Shown piece by piece: positions 34,294 through 44,004 of a DNA stretch of 64,000 nucleotides. A program made the translations under genes and the position numbers. The notes beneath the pieces were generated by a model. That model did not search any database. It was not told the origin of the DNA and worked only from the letters and a program-made list of their open reading frames with translations. The stretch's first letter is position 1. Each line of letters begins with the position of its first letter. The DNA comes from Novosphingobium sp. HII-3 (lineage in GTDB: Bacteria; Pseudomonadota; Alphaproteobacteria; Sphingomonadales; Sphingomonadaceae), in assembly GCF_002916655.1 (NCBI RefSeq), contig NZ_PPSM01000072.1, positions 1-64,000 of the forward strand, given 5' to 3'.

Positions 34294-35010
34294 ATGAACG
34301 CTCGAATTGCGTCCTGTGTCCTGGCTTCCCTGCTTCTTGCCGGTGCGGCGCACGCCAACACGGCCACCCCTGCGCCCGCCAAGCTGGCCAGCAACAGCTT
34401 CAATGCCCCCGCGCGCGTCACGGACACGCGCTTCGACGCCGCAGCCCATGTGGAGCGCGGCTATAATCTTCTCCGGCAGGGCAAGCACGACCAGGCGGTG
34501 AAGATGTTCGACAAGGTCATCGCCGATTCGGAGCGGCAGTTCGCCGGGGACATGCGCCCGCGCCTGTGCCGCAGTGACGGGCAGGACGCCGCTGGAGCCA
34601 TCGTGGTCGACAAGGCCCTGTGCGAGGCGCACTTCGGCAAGGGCTTCGCGCTCATCGATCTCGGCCGTGGCGACCTCGCGGAAAACGAGCTGCGGAAGGC
34701 ATCGCAGATGGCGCCTGCCAACGCGCATTTCACGAATGAATACGCGGAACTGTTCAAGTCCCGGCGCGACTGGCAGCAGAGCTATGACCTCTTCGCGAAG
34801 GCCTGGGCCGTTGTCGACAAGACGACCGGCGGGGCAGACACCAAGGTCGCGGCACGCGCGCTGCGCGGAATGGGCTTCACCAAGGCGGCCATGGGACAGT
34901 TCGATGCAGCGAAGGGCTTCTACGAACAGTCGCTTCAGTACGATCCGGGAAGCGCAATCGCTCGGGCCGAACTCGGCAACATCGCCCGTCGCACCGCAAT
35001 CGGTTCCTGA
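34294..35010 (+). CDS. Secreted TPR repeat protein
   Basis: This 238-residue protein has a Sec signal peptide (residues 1-22, MNARIASCVLASLLLAGAAHA) and at least three TPR-like helical pairs: AAHVERGYNLLRQGKHDQAVKMFDKVI, then CEAHFGKGFALIDLGRGDLAENELRKASQM, and near the end ALRGMGFTKAAMGQFDAAKGFYEQSLQYDPGSAIA. It should act in the periplasm as a protein-interaction scaffold. No partner is suggested by the neighbours. The ATG at 34294 puts the signal peptide at the start; the longer frame to 34126 is in the promoter region. It converges on glmU. Confidence 0.8.
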   Translation: MNARIASCVLASLLLAGAAHANTATPAPAKLASNSFNAPARVTDTRFDAAAHVERGYNLLRQGKHDQAVKMFDKVIADSERQFAGDMRPRLCRSDGQDAAGAIVVDKALCEAHFGKGFALIDLGRGDLAENELRKASQMAPANAHFTNEYAELFKSRRDWQQSYDLFAKAWAVVDKTTGGADTKVAARALRGMGFTKAAMGQFDAAKGFYEQSLQYDPGSAIARAELGNIARRTAIGS

Positions 35011-35020
35011 TCGTTCGTTC

Positions 35021-35049
35021 GGCCGCCGCGCCGCCAGGAGGCGGCGGCC
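35021..35049. terminator. Hairpin between TPR gene and glmU
   Basis: GGCCGCCGC at 35021-35029 pairs with GCGGCGGCC at 35041-35049, 10 bp after the TPR stop and 14 bp from the glmU stop. The stem is very GC-rich but has no T-run. Confidence 0.45.
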
Positions 35050-35062
35050 CTGACGTTGGTAA

Positions 35063-36442
35063 TCAGCGGGGCTTCTCGGCCTTCTTCTTCTTCATCGCGT
35101 CGTGGAAGCGGTCCGCCCAGCCCGGCTTGACGAGCTGTTCCCCGCGCACGAGCCGCAGTTCGCCGTCCGCGACGTCTCGTGTCACGGCGCTGCCCGCCGC
35201 CACGATGGCATCGGCGCCGATCCGGAGCGGAGCCACGAGGGCGCTGTTGGATCCGATGAAGGCACGGTCGCCGATGACGGTCTGGTGCTTGAAGTACCCG
35301 TCGTAGTTGCACGTGATCGTGCCAGCGCCGATGTTCGCACCGGCACCGATGACGGCGTCACCCAGATACGTCAGGTGATTGGCCTTGGCGCCTTCGCCCA
35401 GCACCGCTTTCTTGACCTCGACGAAATTGCCGACTTTGGCGTTCGCCTTCAGCACAGCGCCGGGGCGCAGGCGGGCGTAGGGTCCGACCTCCACGCCACT
35501 CTCGAGAGTGGCGCCTTCAAGGTGCGAGAAGGCGTGGATCACGACCTTGTCCGCAACCGTCACGCCCGGACCGAATACGACGTTCGGCTCCACCGTGACG
35601 TCGCGACCGAGGCGCGTGTCCCACGCGAAGAACACCGTTTCGGGGGCGACCAGCGTGACGCCGTCCGCCATCGCCTGCGCGCGGCGCTTGTGCTGCCAGC
35701 GGCCTTCCGCCTCCGCAAGCTCGCCCCGGCTGTTGATCCCGGCCACCTCGTCTTCATCGTCCGTGACGATGACGGCGCAGGCGCGGTCTTCCAGCGTTGC
35801 GATGTTGACGATGTCGACCAGGTAGTACTCGCCCTGGGTGTTCTCATTGCCGACCTTGGCGAGAAGGCCGAAGAGATCGGCGGACTTCACCGCCATCAGC
35901 CCGGAATTGCAGAGGCGGCAGGCGCGCTGTTCGTCCGTCGCGTCCTTGTACTCGACCATCATGGCGATGCGGCCATCGTCGTGAGCGAGAATGCGGCCGT
36001 ACTGCAGCGGATCCTGCGGTTCGAAGCCCAGCACCACGACGGCCGGCCCGTCGGGTGCGTGAAGGCGCTCGATCATGGCGCGCATGGTCTGCGGCCGCAC
36101 GAAAGGCACGTCGCCGTAAAGGATCAGCACGTCGCCATCGAAGCCCGAGAGGGCCTCCTCGGCCTGCTGGACCGCATGGCCGGTGCCAAGCTGCGGGTCT
36201 TGTACCGCGATCGTCGCGCGGGTGCCGAGCGCCGTGGCCAGCTGCTCGCGCCCATGCCCCGCGATGACCACCTGCCGTTCCGGCGCAAGTTCGGCCGCGC
36301 TGGCGAGCAGGTGCTCGAGCATCGGGCGACCGGCAATGGGATGGAGCACCTTGTGCAGGTCGCTCTTCATGCGGGTTCCCTTGCCGGCGGCAAGAACGAC
36401 GATGGCGAGCGGCGCGGTCTGGGTGGGGCTGGCAGATGTCAT
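35063..36442 (-). CDS. glmU: Bifunctional UDP-GlcNAc pyrophosphorylase / GlcN-1-P acetyltransferase
   Basis: This 459-residue enzyme makes UDP-GlcNAc for peptidoglycan and lipid A. The N-terminal uridyltransferase domain begins IVVLAAGKGTRMKSDLHKVLHPIAGRPML (about 13-41) and contains LILYGDVPFVRP. The C-terminal left-handed beta helix shows hexapeptide repeats, such as VGPYARLRPGAVLKANAKVGNFVEVKKAVLGEGAKANHLTYLGDAVIGAGANIGAG, with the acetyltransferase His in NHLTYLGD. The ATG at 36442 follows the start region of gph on the other strand; longer frames extend into gph. It is divergent from gph across 61 bp. Confidence 0.96.
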   Translation of the reverse strand: MTSASPTQTAPLAIVVLAAGKGTRMKSDLHKVLHPIAGRPMLEHLLASAAELAPERQVVIAGHGREQLATALGTRATIAVQDPQLGTGHAVQQAEEALSGFDGDVLILYGDVPFVRPQTMRAMIERLHAPDGPAVVVLGFEPQDPLQYGRILAHDDGRIAMMVEYKDATDEQRACRLCNSGLMAVKSADLFGLLAKVGNENTQGEYYLVDIVNIATLEDRACAVIVTDDEDEVAGINSRGELAEAEGRWQHKRRAQAMADGVTLVAPETVFFAWDTRLGRDVTVEPNVVFGPGVTVADKVVIHAFSHLEGATLESGVEVGPYARLRPGAVLKANAKVGNFVEVKKAVLGEGAKANHLTYLGDAVIGAGANIGAGTITCNYDGYFKHQTVIGDRAFIGSNSALVAPLRIGADAIVAAGSAVTRDVADGELRLVRGEQLVKPGWADRFHDAMKKKKAEKPR

Positions 36443-36503
36443 GCGCGCTCTAGTGCCAGCAAATTGTTGCGGTTTCCATCCCGTGCCGTCACTGCATCGC
36501 ACC

Positions 36504-37199
36504 ATGACTGATTTTCCTTTCGCGATAGTGGGGTTCGACCTTGACGGGACGCTGCTCGACACGCTGGGTGACCTCGATCACGCGGTGAACCACGCCCTCG
36601 CTCTGGAAGGACGGCGCGCCGTCGCGCGCGACGAAGTGCGCGGCTTTGTAGGCGGCGGTGCGCGCAGGATGCTGGACAAGGCGCTGCTGGCGACCGGCGG
36701 GCCGGTCGAGGCGAGGCGGTTCGAGGAACTGCACACCGCGCTGCTGGACTTCTACGCCGACAACATCGCGGTCGAGACGCGGCTGTTTCCGGGGGGTGAG
36801 GCGATGCTCGATGCCTTGGCGCAGCGGGGGGTGCGCATCGCCGTCGTGACTAACAAGCTTGAGCGCTTCGCCAGAGCGATCTTCGAGCAACTGGGTCTCT
36901 CGGAGCGGTTCTACGCCATCATCGGCGGGGATACGCTGGGCCCCGGCCGCGCGAAGCCCAGGCCTGACCTTCTTCACCTGATGCGTGAAAAGGGCGGAGC
37001 GGGCGCGGCGGCTTACGTGGGCGACACCAGCTACGATACGCTGGCGGCCGCCGCTGCGGGGCTGCCGTGCGTCGCGGTCAGTTTCGGATTCAACGACATG
37101 GCGCCGGCGGAGCTGGGCGCGGCGGCGGTGATCGACCACTTCGATGAACTGGTCCCGACGCTGGAGCGCATTGGCAACGCCCCGCCGATAAGCCGCTGA
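36504..37199 (+). CDS. gph: Phosphoglycolate phosphatase (HAD family)
   Basis: This 231-residue HAD phosphatase probably removes phosphate from 2-phosphoglycolate. Motif I is FDLDGTLLDT with nucleophile Asp12 and Asp14; motif II is VVTNK (Thr about 117); Lys lies in PGRAKPRPDLL and motif III in YVGDTSYDTLAAAAAGL. The cap region is helical (residues about 18-90). It starts with ATG at 36504, divergent from glmU. Specificity within the HAD family is by similarity only; related sugar phosphatases look alike. Confidence 0.85.
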   Translation: MTDFPFAIVGFDLDGTLLDTLGDLDHAVNHALALEGRRAVARDEVRGFVGGGARRMLDKALLATGGPVEARRFEELHTALLDFYADNIAVETRLFPGGEAMLDALAQRGVRIAVVTNKLERFARAIFEQLGLSERFYAIIGGDTLGPGRAKPRPDLLHLMREKGGAGAAAYVGDTSYDTLAAAAAGLPCVAVSFGFNDMAPAELGAAAVIDHFDELVPTLERIGNAPPISR

Positions 37200-37280
37200 A
37201 GCTCTTCGTCCGGTACGCCCGCACGCTTGCCTGTTCGGGGGCGACGTGCGAGCCCTCGATCCCAGAGAGGGAGACAGGAC

Positions 37281-38159
37281 ATGCCGACACCGGGTGAAAA
37301 GCTGCGCGCGCTGATCGAGAGCGGCGAGCACTTCGTGGCTGCCGAAGCGTACAGCGCGCTTACCGGGCGAATCGTCCAGCACGTCGGGTTCAAGGCCGCC
37401 TACCTTGGCGGCCATGCCTGTTCGGCCTTCCACTACGCGGTGCCCGACAACGGCATCTTCAGCCAGATCGAGCAGATCGATCAAGCGGGAAGGATCGCGC
37501 AGGCCATGGATATCCCCCTTGTCGCCGATGCCGACACTTTGGGCGAGACAGTGGCGGACGCCTATCGCTTCACGAAGATGTACGTCGCAGCCGGGGTCGC
37601 CGGGTACCACGTCGAGGACGAGGTGAACCCCAAGCACTCCAAGCATGTGAACGGGCTCTGCCCGGTGGAAGAGATGCAGTGCCGGATCGAGGCCGGCGTC
37701 AAGGCGCGTGGCGATTCGGGCCTCGTCATCATCGCGCGCTGCGACGAGTTGTACACCAGTGCGAACGGCGGCGGCGGCACCGGATCTGTGGAAGAGGCCA
37801 TCCGGCGGGGCAAGGCCTACGCCGAGGCGGGTGCGGATGCCATCGTCTTTGCCAGCGCTCCGCCCGAACAGCAGGCGCAGGTCATTCCGCACATGCCGAT
37901 CCCCGTCTGCACCCTCGGCTTCAACTTGCCCGATACCCGCTTCACCCTTTCCACGGGCTGGGGCTGGGTCTCCGCCGCGGTCAACCACCTGAAGATGGCG
38001 CGGGATCTCATGGAAACCGGCTCGGTCGCGAGCGCAGCCGCCGCATTCGGCGACTTCAAGGAAAAGTACGAGCTGATCGACCAGAAGCTGTACGACGACC
38101 TGATCGTCGACTGGGCGGAGCGAACGGGCAGGGAAACCCGTCCGAACCACGCCCGCTAG
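37281..38159 (+). CDS. Isocitrate lyase / PEP mutase superfamily protein
   Basis: This 292-residue TIM-barrel protein belongs to the ICL/PEP-mutase superfamily. The metal-binding VADADTLGET (81-90, Asp83/Asp85) and YHVEDEVNPKHSKHVNG (109-125) are seen. Lyase members carry Lys-Lys-Cys-Gly-His at the loop where this protein has Lys118-His119-Ser120-Lys121-His122. The catalytic Cys is thus replaced by Ser, and it does not show the Asn-Ser-Leu of PEP mutase either. A lyase or hydrolase on a C3-C6 oxo acid is possible, but the reaction cannot be assigned. GAGACAGGAC precedes the ATG; its stop overlaps the M16 stop by 4 bases on opposite strands. Confidence 0.75.
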   Translation: MPTPGEKLRALIESGEHFVAAEAYSALTGRIVQHVGFKAAYLGGHACSAFHYAVPDNGIFSQIEQIDQAGRIAQAMDIPLVADADTLGETVADAYRFTKMYVAAGVAGYHVEDEVNPKHSKHVNGLCPVEEMQCRIEAGVKARGDSGLVIIARCDELYTSANGGGGTGSVEEAIRRGKAYAEAGADAIVFASAPPEQQAQVIPHMPIPVCTLGFNLPDTRFTLSTGWGWVSAAVNHLKMARDLMETGSVASAAAAFGDFKEKYELIDQKLYDDLIVDWAERTGRETRPNHAR

Positions 38160-40999
38160 GAGGTGGGAGCGGGTACTGCCGCATCCTTGGGCAGTGCCAG
38201 CACCTCGACTCCCGCGCCTTGCACGAGATAGCGGCGGGCAACAGCCTGCACGTCTGCCGGTGTAAGCGCCAGCAGCCGATCCCGAGCGTTCCGGAAACGC
38301 TCGATCCGGTCTGGTTGCGATTGCGCCCGGGCCGCCAGCGCCATCCAGCCGCCGTTGGTCTTCAGCGCGTTCTGGTAGGCTTCGATGAGCGGCTGCCGTG
38401 CGCGGCGCAGGATGTCTTCGCTTACCGGCGCGGCGCGCAGTTCGTCGACCACCTGTGCAATCGCCTTGCGCGTGGCGGGCACGTCCGTCACATCGATGGA
38501 GGCGTTGACGGAGAAGGTGCCGTAGCCCTTCCATCCGCGCGAGAGGCTGCTGGCTGCCGAGGGTGAGTAAGCCTTGCCCAGCGCTTCCCTCAGCTGGTCG
38601 GTGAGTTCGACGCGCATGACGCGCTCCAGCATCTCCAGCGCCAGCGCTTCGACCGCGTCGCTGTCGTCACGGGTGGGCCAGGTAATGCGCAGCAGCGCTT
38701 GGTCGGCGGGGCCGGAGTGCCGCACGATTCGCAGGGAGCGGTCGCGGGTGAACGGGCGCGGCGGGCCGGCCGACTCTTCGTGAAAGCCCCTTTCACGTGG
38801 CGGAAGCGCGCCGAACGTCCGAGCGACAAGGGCGATCGCGGTATCCTCGTCGATGTCACCGACAAGCGCGATTTCCACCGCACCTTTGGCAAGCCGGTCG
38901 CCGATATCGTTCCGCAGCTTCGCGTAAGTGAGTTGCCGGTACGCCTCAACGTCCCCAAGGCTGAAGCGCGGATCGCTGTCGCTCAGGATTGCGCCAAGCC
39001 GCGCGCCAAGAGCGGAGGCGGGCGTAGCGTCGAGCTGGGCAAAGAAGTTGTTGATGGCCTGCCGGTAGCGCACCTCTCCCTCAGGCCGGTAGCCCGGGTC
39101 GGTGATGAGCGCCGTCAGGAGCTGGAGCTGGATTTCCAGATCGCGCGGCGTGGTGACCAGACGCGTGTCGAAGCTGCTTTCTCCCCGGCCGAGACCCAGC
39201 GACACGCTGCGCCCCGCAAGGATCGTATCGAGTTCGTCGCGGCTGTGCCGGCCGAGGCCGCCATCCTCGAGGTTAGGCACCAGTTGCGTGGCGTGAGGGT
39301 TGTCGCGGGTGTTGAGCCGATCCCCACCGTCGATGGAGAGGCTGACGCGCACACGGTCCTTCTCGAGGTCCGTCCGTTTGAGGTTGAGCATCACGCCGTT
39401 CGCGAAGCGCACCTCCCGCAGGCCGAAATCGTCCCGGCGCGTGTCCGAGGTGATCTGTCCGGGCGGGCCAAAGTCCGTATAGGCGAACTGCGCGGTGTCG
39501 GCGGCGGTGGGCCTCTCCACCTTTCCGTGCATTACATCGTTCCAGGCCGCCTGCAGCGCCGCTTCGCCGCCTTCGGGCGCCTGACGCCCCTGGAAGCGGA
39601 TGAGCGGAGCATCAAGCGCCAGCGCCTCGCGCTTCAGGGCGGCGAGCACGGCAGCGGGTGTGATGTCGGGGGCGAAAGCCTCGAACCGTTCGAGCGAGGA
39701 CTGCGGCGTCGACGGCACGAGGCGGTCTTCAACGAGCGTGAGGGCAAGCTGCGCCAGCATGGCGTTGCTGCGGGTAGAGGCGGCGGCCGCCGCGTTCACG
39801 CTTGCCGTGCGAAGCTGCGCGACCTGCTCGGCCACTTCCGCCTCGGAAAAGCCGTAGGCGAGGGCGCGGCGGTACTCCCGGCCGGCGGCTTCGAGACCCG
39901 CGCGCCACTTGCCGTCGACGGTATCGACGATAAGTCGTGTCGACCGGGCGGCCTTGAACACGTCGCCCGTGCCGAAACCCGCGCCCCGAAAAGGAGGCTG
40001 TGCGCTGCGGGCGAGGCGCTGGAGCCGTCGGTTGACGATGTCGTAGCCGATCGAGCGCAGCAGCCTCTCGCGCCGCTCCGCGATCGTGTCGGGCTTGTGC
40101 AGCGATGTGCCGTTTCGCTGGACGGTGACGCGCTCGGACAAGGCGGGGTCGAGGTAGGCGGACGCGCGGTTCCTGTCCTTGCGCGAGAAGGGGCCTGGTG
40201 CGGGCTGAGGCTCGGCCGGCTTGGGCGCCCAGTCGTTGAAGTGCCGCAGAATGCCCGCTTCCACGGCATCCACGTCGAAGTCACCGACGATCACGAGGGT
40301 CGTGTGCGCGGGAACGTACTCGCGTTCGTAGAAGGCGCGCAGGCTTGCTGCGCTGGCGGCCTGGAGTGTTTCGGCCGTGCCGATGGGGAAGCGCTGCGCG
40401 TAAAGCGAACCCGGGTAGAAGAAGCGGGTGGACTCGATGGCGTTGCGCAAGGCCCAGGAATTGCGGTCCCGCATTTCCGAGAGGATGACCCCGCGCTCCC
40501 GATCAACCGCTGCCTGCGCGATGGTGAGGTTGCCGGCGGTCTCGCGCATCAGCATCAGCGCCGTGTCGATCAGCGCGGGATCATTGCGCGGCAGATCGAG
40601 CTTGTAGACCGTGCGCTCGAAGCTGGTGGAAGCGTTCGTGTCGGCACCAAAGGCAAGGCCCTCCCGCTCCAGAAGGGGCACCATCTGGCCTTCCGGCACG
40701 CGCGTGGAACCGTTGAAGGCCATGTGTTCGACGAAGTGCGCAAAGCCCTGTTCGGCAGGCCCTTCGTCCAGCGATCCCACCTCGACGTTCAGGCGAACGA
40801 CGGCGGTCCCGGCGGGTGTCGCGTTGCGACGGATGACATACCGCATGCCGTTTTCGAGCCGTCCGAAGCGGAACGCGGGATCGACGGGTACGTCGCTGTG
40901 CTGGAAAGCCCAGGTCATGTCGGCGTGGGGGGCTTTCTCCTTCGCTGCCAGTGGCGGGGGCACCAGCACGAGGAGAAGCGCGATCAAGGAACCTCTCAT
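38156..40999 (-). CDS. M16 family zinc metallopeptidase, periplasmic
   Basis: This 947-residue pitrilysin-type peptidase has a signal peptide (MRGSLIALLLVLVPPPLAA, 1-19). The inverse zinc motif is His88-x-x-Glu91-His92 in AHFVEHMAFNG, with a further Glu in DRERGVILSEMRDR. The N-terminal M16 domain is followed by two M16C-like domains and a second, inactive half, as usual for proteins of this size. It would degrade peptides in the periplasm. The ATG at 40999 places the signal peptide at the N-terminus; the longer frame runs antisense to the purC terminator region. Confidence 0.9.
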   Translation of the reverse strand: MRGSLIALLLVLVPPPLAAKEKAPHADMTWAFQHSDVPVDPAFRFGRLENGMRYVIRRNATPAGTAVVRLNVEVGSLDEGPAEQGFAHFVEHMAFNGSTRVPEGQMVPLLEREGLAFGADTNASTSFERTVYKLDLPRNDPALIDTALMLMRETAGNLTIAQAAVDRERGVILSEMRDRNSWALRNAIESTRFFYPGSLYAQRFPIGTAETLQAASAASLRAFYEREYVPAHTTLVIVGDFDVDAVEAGILRHFNDWAPKPAEPQPAPGPFSRKDRNRASAYLDPALSERVTVQRNGTSLHKPDTIAERRERLLRSIGYDIVNRRLQRLARSAQPPFRGAGFGTGDVFKAARSTRLIVDTVDGKWRAGLEAAGREYRRALAYGFSEAEVAEQVAQLRTASVNAAAAASTRSNAMLAQLALTLVEDRLVPSTPQSSLERFEAFAPDITPAAVLAALKREALALDAPLIRFQGRQAPEGGEAALQAAWNDVMHGKVERPTAADTAQFAYTDFGPPGQITSDTRRDDFGLREVRFANGVMLNLKRTDLEKDRVRVSLSIDGGDRLNTRDNPHATQLVPNLEDGGLGRHSRDELDTILAGRSVSLGLGRGESSFDTRLVTTPRDLEIQLQLLTALITDPGYRPEGEVRYRQAINNFFAQLDATPASALGARLGAILSDSDPRFSLGDVEAYRQLTYAKLRNDIGDRLAKGAVEIALVGDIDEDTAIALVARTFGALPPRERGFHEESAGPPRPFTRDRSLRIVRHSGPADQALLRITWPTRDDSDAVEALALEMLERVMRVELTDQLREALGKAYSPSAASSLSRGWKGYGTFSVNASIDVTDVPATRKAIAQVVDELRAAPVSEDILRRARQPLIEAYQNALKTNGGWMALAARAQSQPDRIERFRNARDRLLALTPADVQAVARRYLVQGAGVEVLALPKDAAVPAPTS

Positions 41000-41097
41000 C
41001 GCGCCACGACGTAGCGAAGGGGCGGCAGCGGTGGCAAGGGGGTGGTGGCGCAGCGTGCGGGAAAGTCGAAGCCGGCAGGCGTGAATCCGAAACGAGA

Positions 41098-41124
41098 GGA
41101 GCGGCGCCCGCAAAGCACCGCTCC
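41098..41124 (-). terminator. Hairpin after purC
   Basis: GGAGCGG at 41098-41104 pairs with CCGCTCC at 41118-41124, 26 bp beyond the purC stop on the minus strand. The flanking T-run is weak, so it may be partly Rho-dependent. Confidence 0.4.
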
Positions 41125-41150
41125 TTCTTGTTCCATCTCTCGCCTGTGGC

Positions 41151-41933
41151 TTACTTGCCGCGCAGCTTGCGGTGCTTCGACAGGTCGAGCACCTCGCTCG
41201 GGCCGGCATCATCCTGGAGCAGGCCGAGACGGCGGGCGACTTCCTGGTAGGCTTCCTCCTCCCCGCCGAGGTCGCGACGGAAGCGGTCCTTGTCGAGCTT
41301 TTCGCCGGTGACCATGTCCCACAGGCGGCAGCCGTCCGGGCTGATCTCGTCGGCCAGGATCACGCGGCTGTAGTCGCCATCCCAGATGCGGCCGAACTCG
41401 AGCTTGAAGTCGACGAGGCGGATGTTGATGGCGGCGAACATGCCGGCCATGAAGTCGTTCACGCGGATCGCCATGGCGGCGATGTCCTGCATCTCGTCGT
41501 GGTTGGCCCAGCCGAAGCAGGCGATGTGTTCTTCAGCGACCATCGGGTCGCCGAGCGCATCGTCCTTGTAATAGTACTCGATAAGCGTGTGAGGCAGCAT
41601 CTCGCCCTCGGCGATGCCGAGCCGCTTGGAGATGGAGCCGGCCGCCACGTTGCGCACGACCACCTCGATCGGGATGATCTCGACCTGCCGAACGAGCTGC
41701 TCGCGCATGTTCAGACGGCGAATGAAGTGGTTGGGTACACCGATGTGATTCAGGCGCGTGAACACATACTCGCTGATGCGGTTGTTAATGACACCCTTGC
41801 CCTGGATGGTGCCCTTCTTCTGCGCGTTGAAAGCGGTCGCGTCGTCCTTGAAGTACTGGATCAGCGTGCCGGGCTCGGGGCCTTCGTAGAGGATCTTGGC
41901 CTTGCCTTCGTAGATCTGGCGGCGACGGGACAT
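41151..41933 (-). CDS. purC: SAICAR synthetase
   Basis: This 260-residue enzyme joins aspartate to CAIR in purine synthesis. It begins [34 protein letters not shown], with Lys in EGKAK contacting [27 protein letters not shown] (about 87-110) is followed by [10 protein letters not shown] and the Mg-binding [16 protein letters not shown] (about 203-218). It is standard in length for the bacterial enzyme. The ATG at 41933 was preferred over the in-frame start at 42086, which precedes an AT-rich promoter-like stretch near 42007. It is transcribed alone with a 247-bp leader. Confidence 0.95.
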   Translation of the reverse strand: MSRRRQIYEGKAKILYEGPEPGTLIQYFKDDATAFNAQKKGTIQGKGVINNRISEYVFTRLNHIGVPNHFIRRLNMREQLVRQVEIIPIEVVVRNVAAGSISKRLGIAEGEMLPHTLIEYYYKDDALGDPMVAEEHIACFGWANHDEMQDIAAMAIRVNDFMAGMFAAINIRLVDFKLEFGRIWDGDYSRVILADEISPDGCRLWDMVTGEKLDKDRFRRDLGGEEEAYQEVARRLGLLQDDAGPSEVLDLSKHRKLRGK

Positions 41934-42180
41934 GCGCGTGGTCCTTGAAACGATCAAAAGAGCAAGCCCCGGCGCCTTGGGGACGGCCGGGGCGTTCGAG
42001 CGCGCATATAGTGCAAGCGGGTGTAAAAGCAAACCGCGCTCAGGATTGCCCGCGCCGCTTCGGACGCAAAGGGGCGAAAGAGACAAGGCGTGGTGCCATT
42101 GTCACGCCTCTGCCGCGACGGGCGACGAGGCGCGAATCGCCGAAAGCGCTCCGGGGTGGCGGCGCGTTCCTGCGGCGGCC

Positions 42181-44004
42181 TTACGGTACGCGGTCCTTTG
42201 CGCTCTCCGCCAGTTCGAGCAGCATGTTCCGAACATCTGCCGATAGGAAAGGCTTGTTTAGCATCGGACGGTCGCAATGCGCCTGTGGCAGATGCTCGCG
42301 GTCGTAGCCGCTGATGAAGGCAAACGGTGTGCGCCGCCGGGCCAGCTCGTCGGCCACCGGGCCGATCTTCTCGCCGTTGAGGTTGCCGTCGAGAAGGGCA
42401 AGATCGGGGCCGGTCTCCTTGATGAGCGCAAGGGCCTGGTCGCAGGAAGTGGCAGGACCGAGTGGCACGCAGCCGCCGTCCTCTATCTCCATCATCAGTT
42501 CGATCGCCACCAGTGGCTCGTCCTCGACCACCAGGATGCGCAGGTGCGGGAGTGGCTCCGAAGCGGCGGGACGGTCCGGCCTGGCGCAGACTGGCGGCGG
42601 GGGCGGCTTGACCGCTCCGCCGACGACAGCGGGTCCGAGCGGAAGGGTCATCGTCCACGTCACGCCTTCCGGAGCGAAGTCCGACACGATCTGCGCCCCG
42701 TCGGCAAGCATGCTGTGCTCGATCAGGGTGGAGCCAAAGCCGCGCCGTTCTGGCGGCTGGACAGGCGGACCGCCCCGCTCGAGCCATTCCATGTGCAGGA
42801 CATTGTCCGTGCAGGTCCACGTCAGGCGCACCGTGCCGACGGCATTGGAGAAAGCCCCGTACTTGTGCGCGTTCGTGGCCAGTTCGTGGAACACCAGAGA
42901 GAAGCGCAGCGCCAGTTCCGGCGAAAGATCGACATCGGGGCCGTCCAGCAGCAGGCGCTCCTCGCTCACGGCGCCGATGGCGACATGATCGGCAATGAGG
43001 CTGCGCAGTCCGGCGCTTTCCCAAGTGGTCGCACTCAGCATCGAGTGCGCTCTGGACAGAGCCTGGAGGCGGCCGGTGAAGGCGTCCTGGAAGTCCTTGT
43101 GCGAGCGGGCGTGTCGGAATCCCTGGGAAGCGATGGCCTGGACCGTCGCCAGCGTGTTCTTCACGCGATGATTCAATTCACCGATGAGCAACCGCTGCGT
43201 CTCCTCGGCGCGGCGGCGTTCGGTGATGTCGAGCATTTCGATCATCACGCTCCCGGGCCTCAGGCCGTTGCCCGCCAGGGAGGAGCAGTACCATTCCCCC
43301 TCGCGCAGCATGCCGTCTGCCCGGCAGTAGCTGTGTTCCTGCATGGCGCGGCGATCACCGCCCTCGATCAGGGCGGTCATGCCGTTGAGGAACTCCTCCC
43401 GTCCGGCATTCGGCGGCAGAAAAGGCGCATCGTGCAGCGACTGACCCAGCACTTCGGAACCCAGGTAGCCCAGCGTCCGCTCGGCGCTCTTGTACCAGCC
43501 GACGATGCGAAGGGAGGAATCGATCTCCAGCACTGCAAGCGGCGAATTGTCGCCATGCGCCCGCAGGCGGCTGAGCGCGGCGCCGAGTTCGTCCCGCTGG
43601 AACGCGAGTTCGCGTCGCTGGCGGGCCAGTTCGACGAACACTGCAACCTTGGAGTTGAGGACGGTGATGTCGATCGGCTTGAGGAGGTAATCGACCGCCC
43701 CGGCTTCGAAGCCCTGAAACTTGCGCCGTTCGTCCGTGGCGACGGCGGTCAGGAAGATGATCGGAACGCCGCGCGTACGCTCGGTGCCGCGCATCAGTTC
43801 GGCCAATTCGAACCCGTCCATCTCGGGCATCTGCACATCGAGCAGGGCGAGGACGAAATCGTGCTTGAGGAGCAATTCGAGCGCCTCAAACCCGGAAGAT
43901 GCCGTCACAAGCTCGACGCCGGGCTGATCAAGCGCGGCCTCCAGCGCGACGAGGTTCTCGCGGATGTCATCGACCGCAAGGATTTTCAGAGGCTCATTCA
44001 GCAA
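42181..44004 (-). CDS. HWE-type hybrid histidine kinase (REC-PAS-HWE-REC)
   Basis: This 607-residue signalling protein has an N-terminal receiver domain (about 5-125; Asp in LALLDVQMPEMDG). A PAS domain (about 155-270) follows with a PAC-like tail. The HWE kinase core has His in LLIGELNHRVKNTLA, N-box HELATNAHKYGA and the MEWLERGGP segment giving the family its W-E signature. A C-terminal receiver (about 485-600; LALLDGNLNGEKIG) ends it. It starts at TTG 44004, which follows GGAGG by six bases; no ATG fits, and the start overlaps the cheR stop. It completes a kinase-CheR-kinase operon. Confidence 0.87.
   Translation of the reverse strand: MLNEPLKILAVDDIRENLVALEAALDQPGVELVTASSGFEALELLLKHDFVLALLDVQMPEMDGFELAELMRGTERTRGVPIIFLTAVATDERRKFQGFEAGAVDYLLKPIDITVLNSKVAVFVELARQRRELAFQRDELGAALSRLRAHGDNSPLAVLEIDSSLRIVGWYKSAERTLGYLGSEVLGQSLHDAPFLPPNAGREEFLNGMTALIEGGDRRAMQEHSYCRADGMLREGEWYCSSLAGNGLRPGSVMIEMLDITERRRAEETQRLLIGELNHRVKNTLATVQAIASQGFRHARSHKDFQDAFTGRLQALSRAHSMLSATTWESAGLRSLIADHVAIGAVSEERLLLDGPDVDLSPELALRFSLVFHELATNAHKYGAFSNAVGTVRLTWTCTDNVLHMEWLERGGPPVQPPERRGFGSTLIEHSMLADGAQIVSDFAPEGVTWTMTLPLGPAVVGGAVKPPPPPVCARPDRPAASEPLPHLRILVVEDEPLVAIELMMEIEDGGCVPLGPATSCDQALALIKETGPDLALLDGNLNGEKIGPVADELARRRTPFAFISGYDREHLPQAHCDRPMLNKPFLSADVRNMLLELAESAKDRVP

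Noticed and set aside
38699..41014. Long plus-strand open frame of 771 codons
   Set aside because: It is antisense to the M16 peptidase, whose signal peptide and zinc motif are clear. Long antisense frames are usual in GC-rich DNA.
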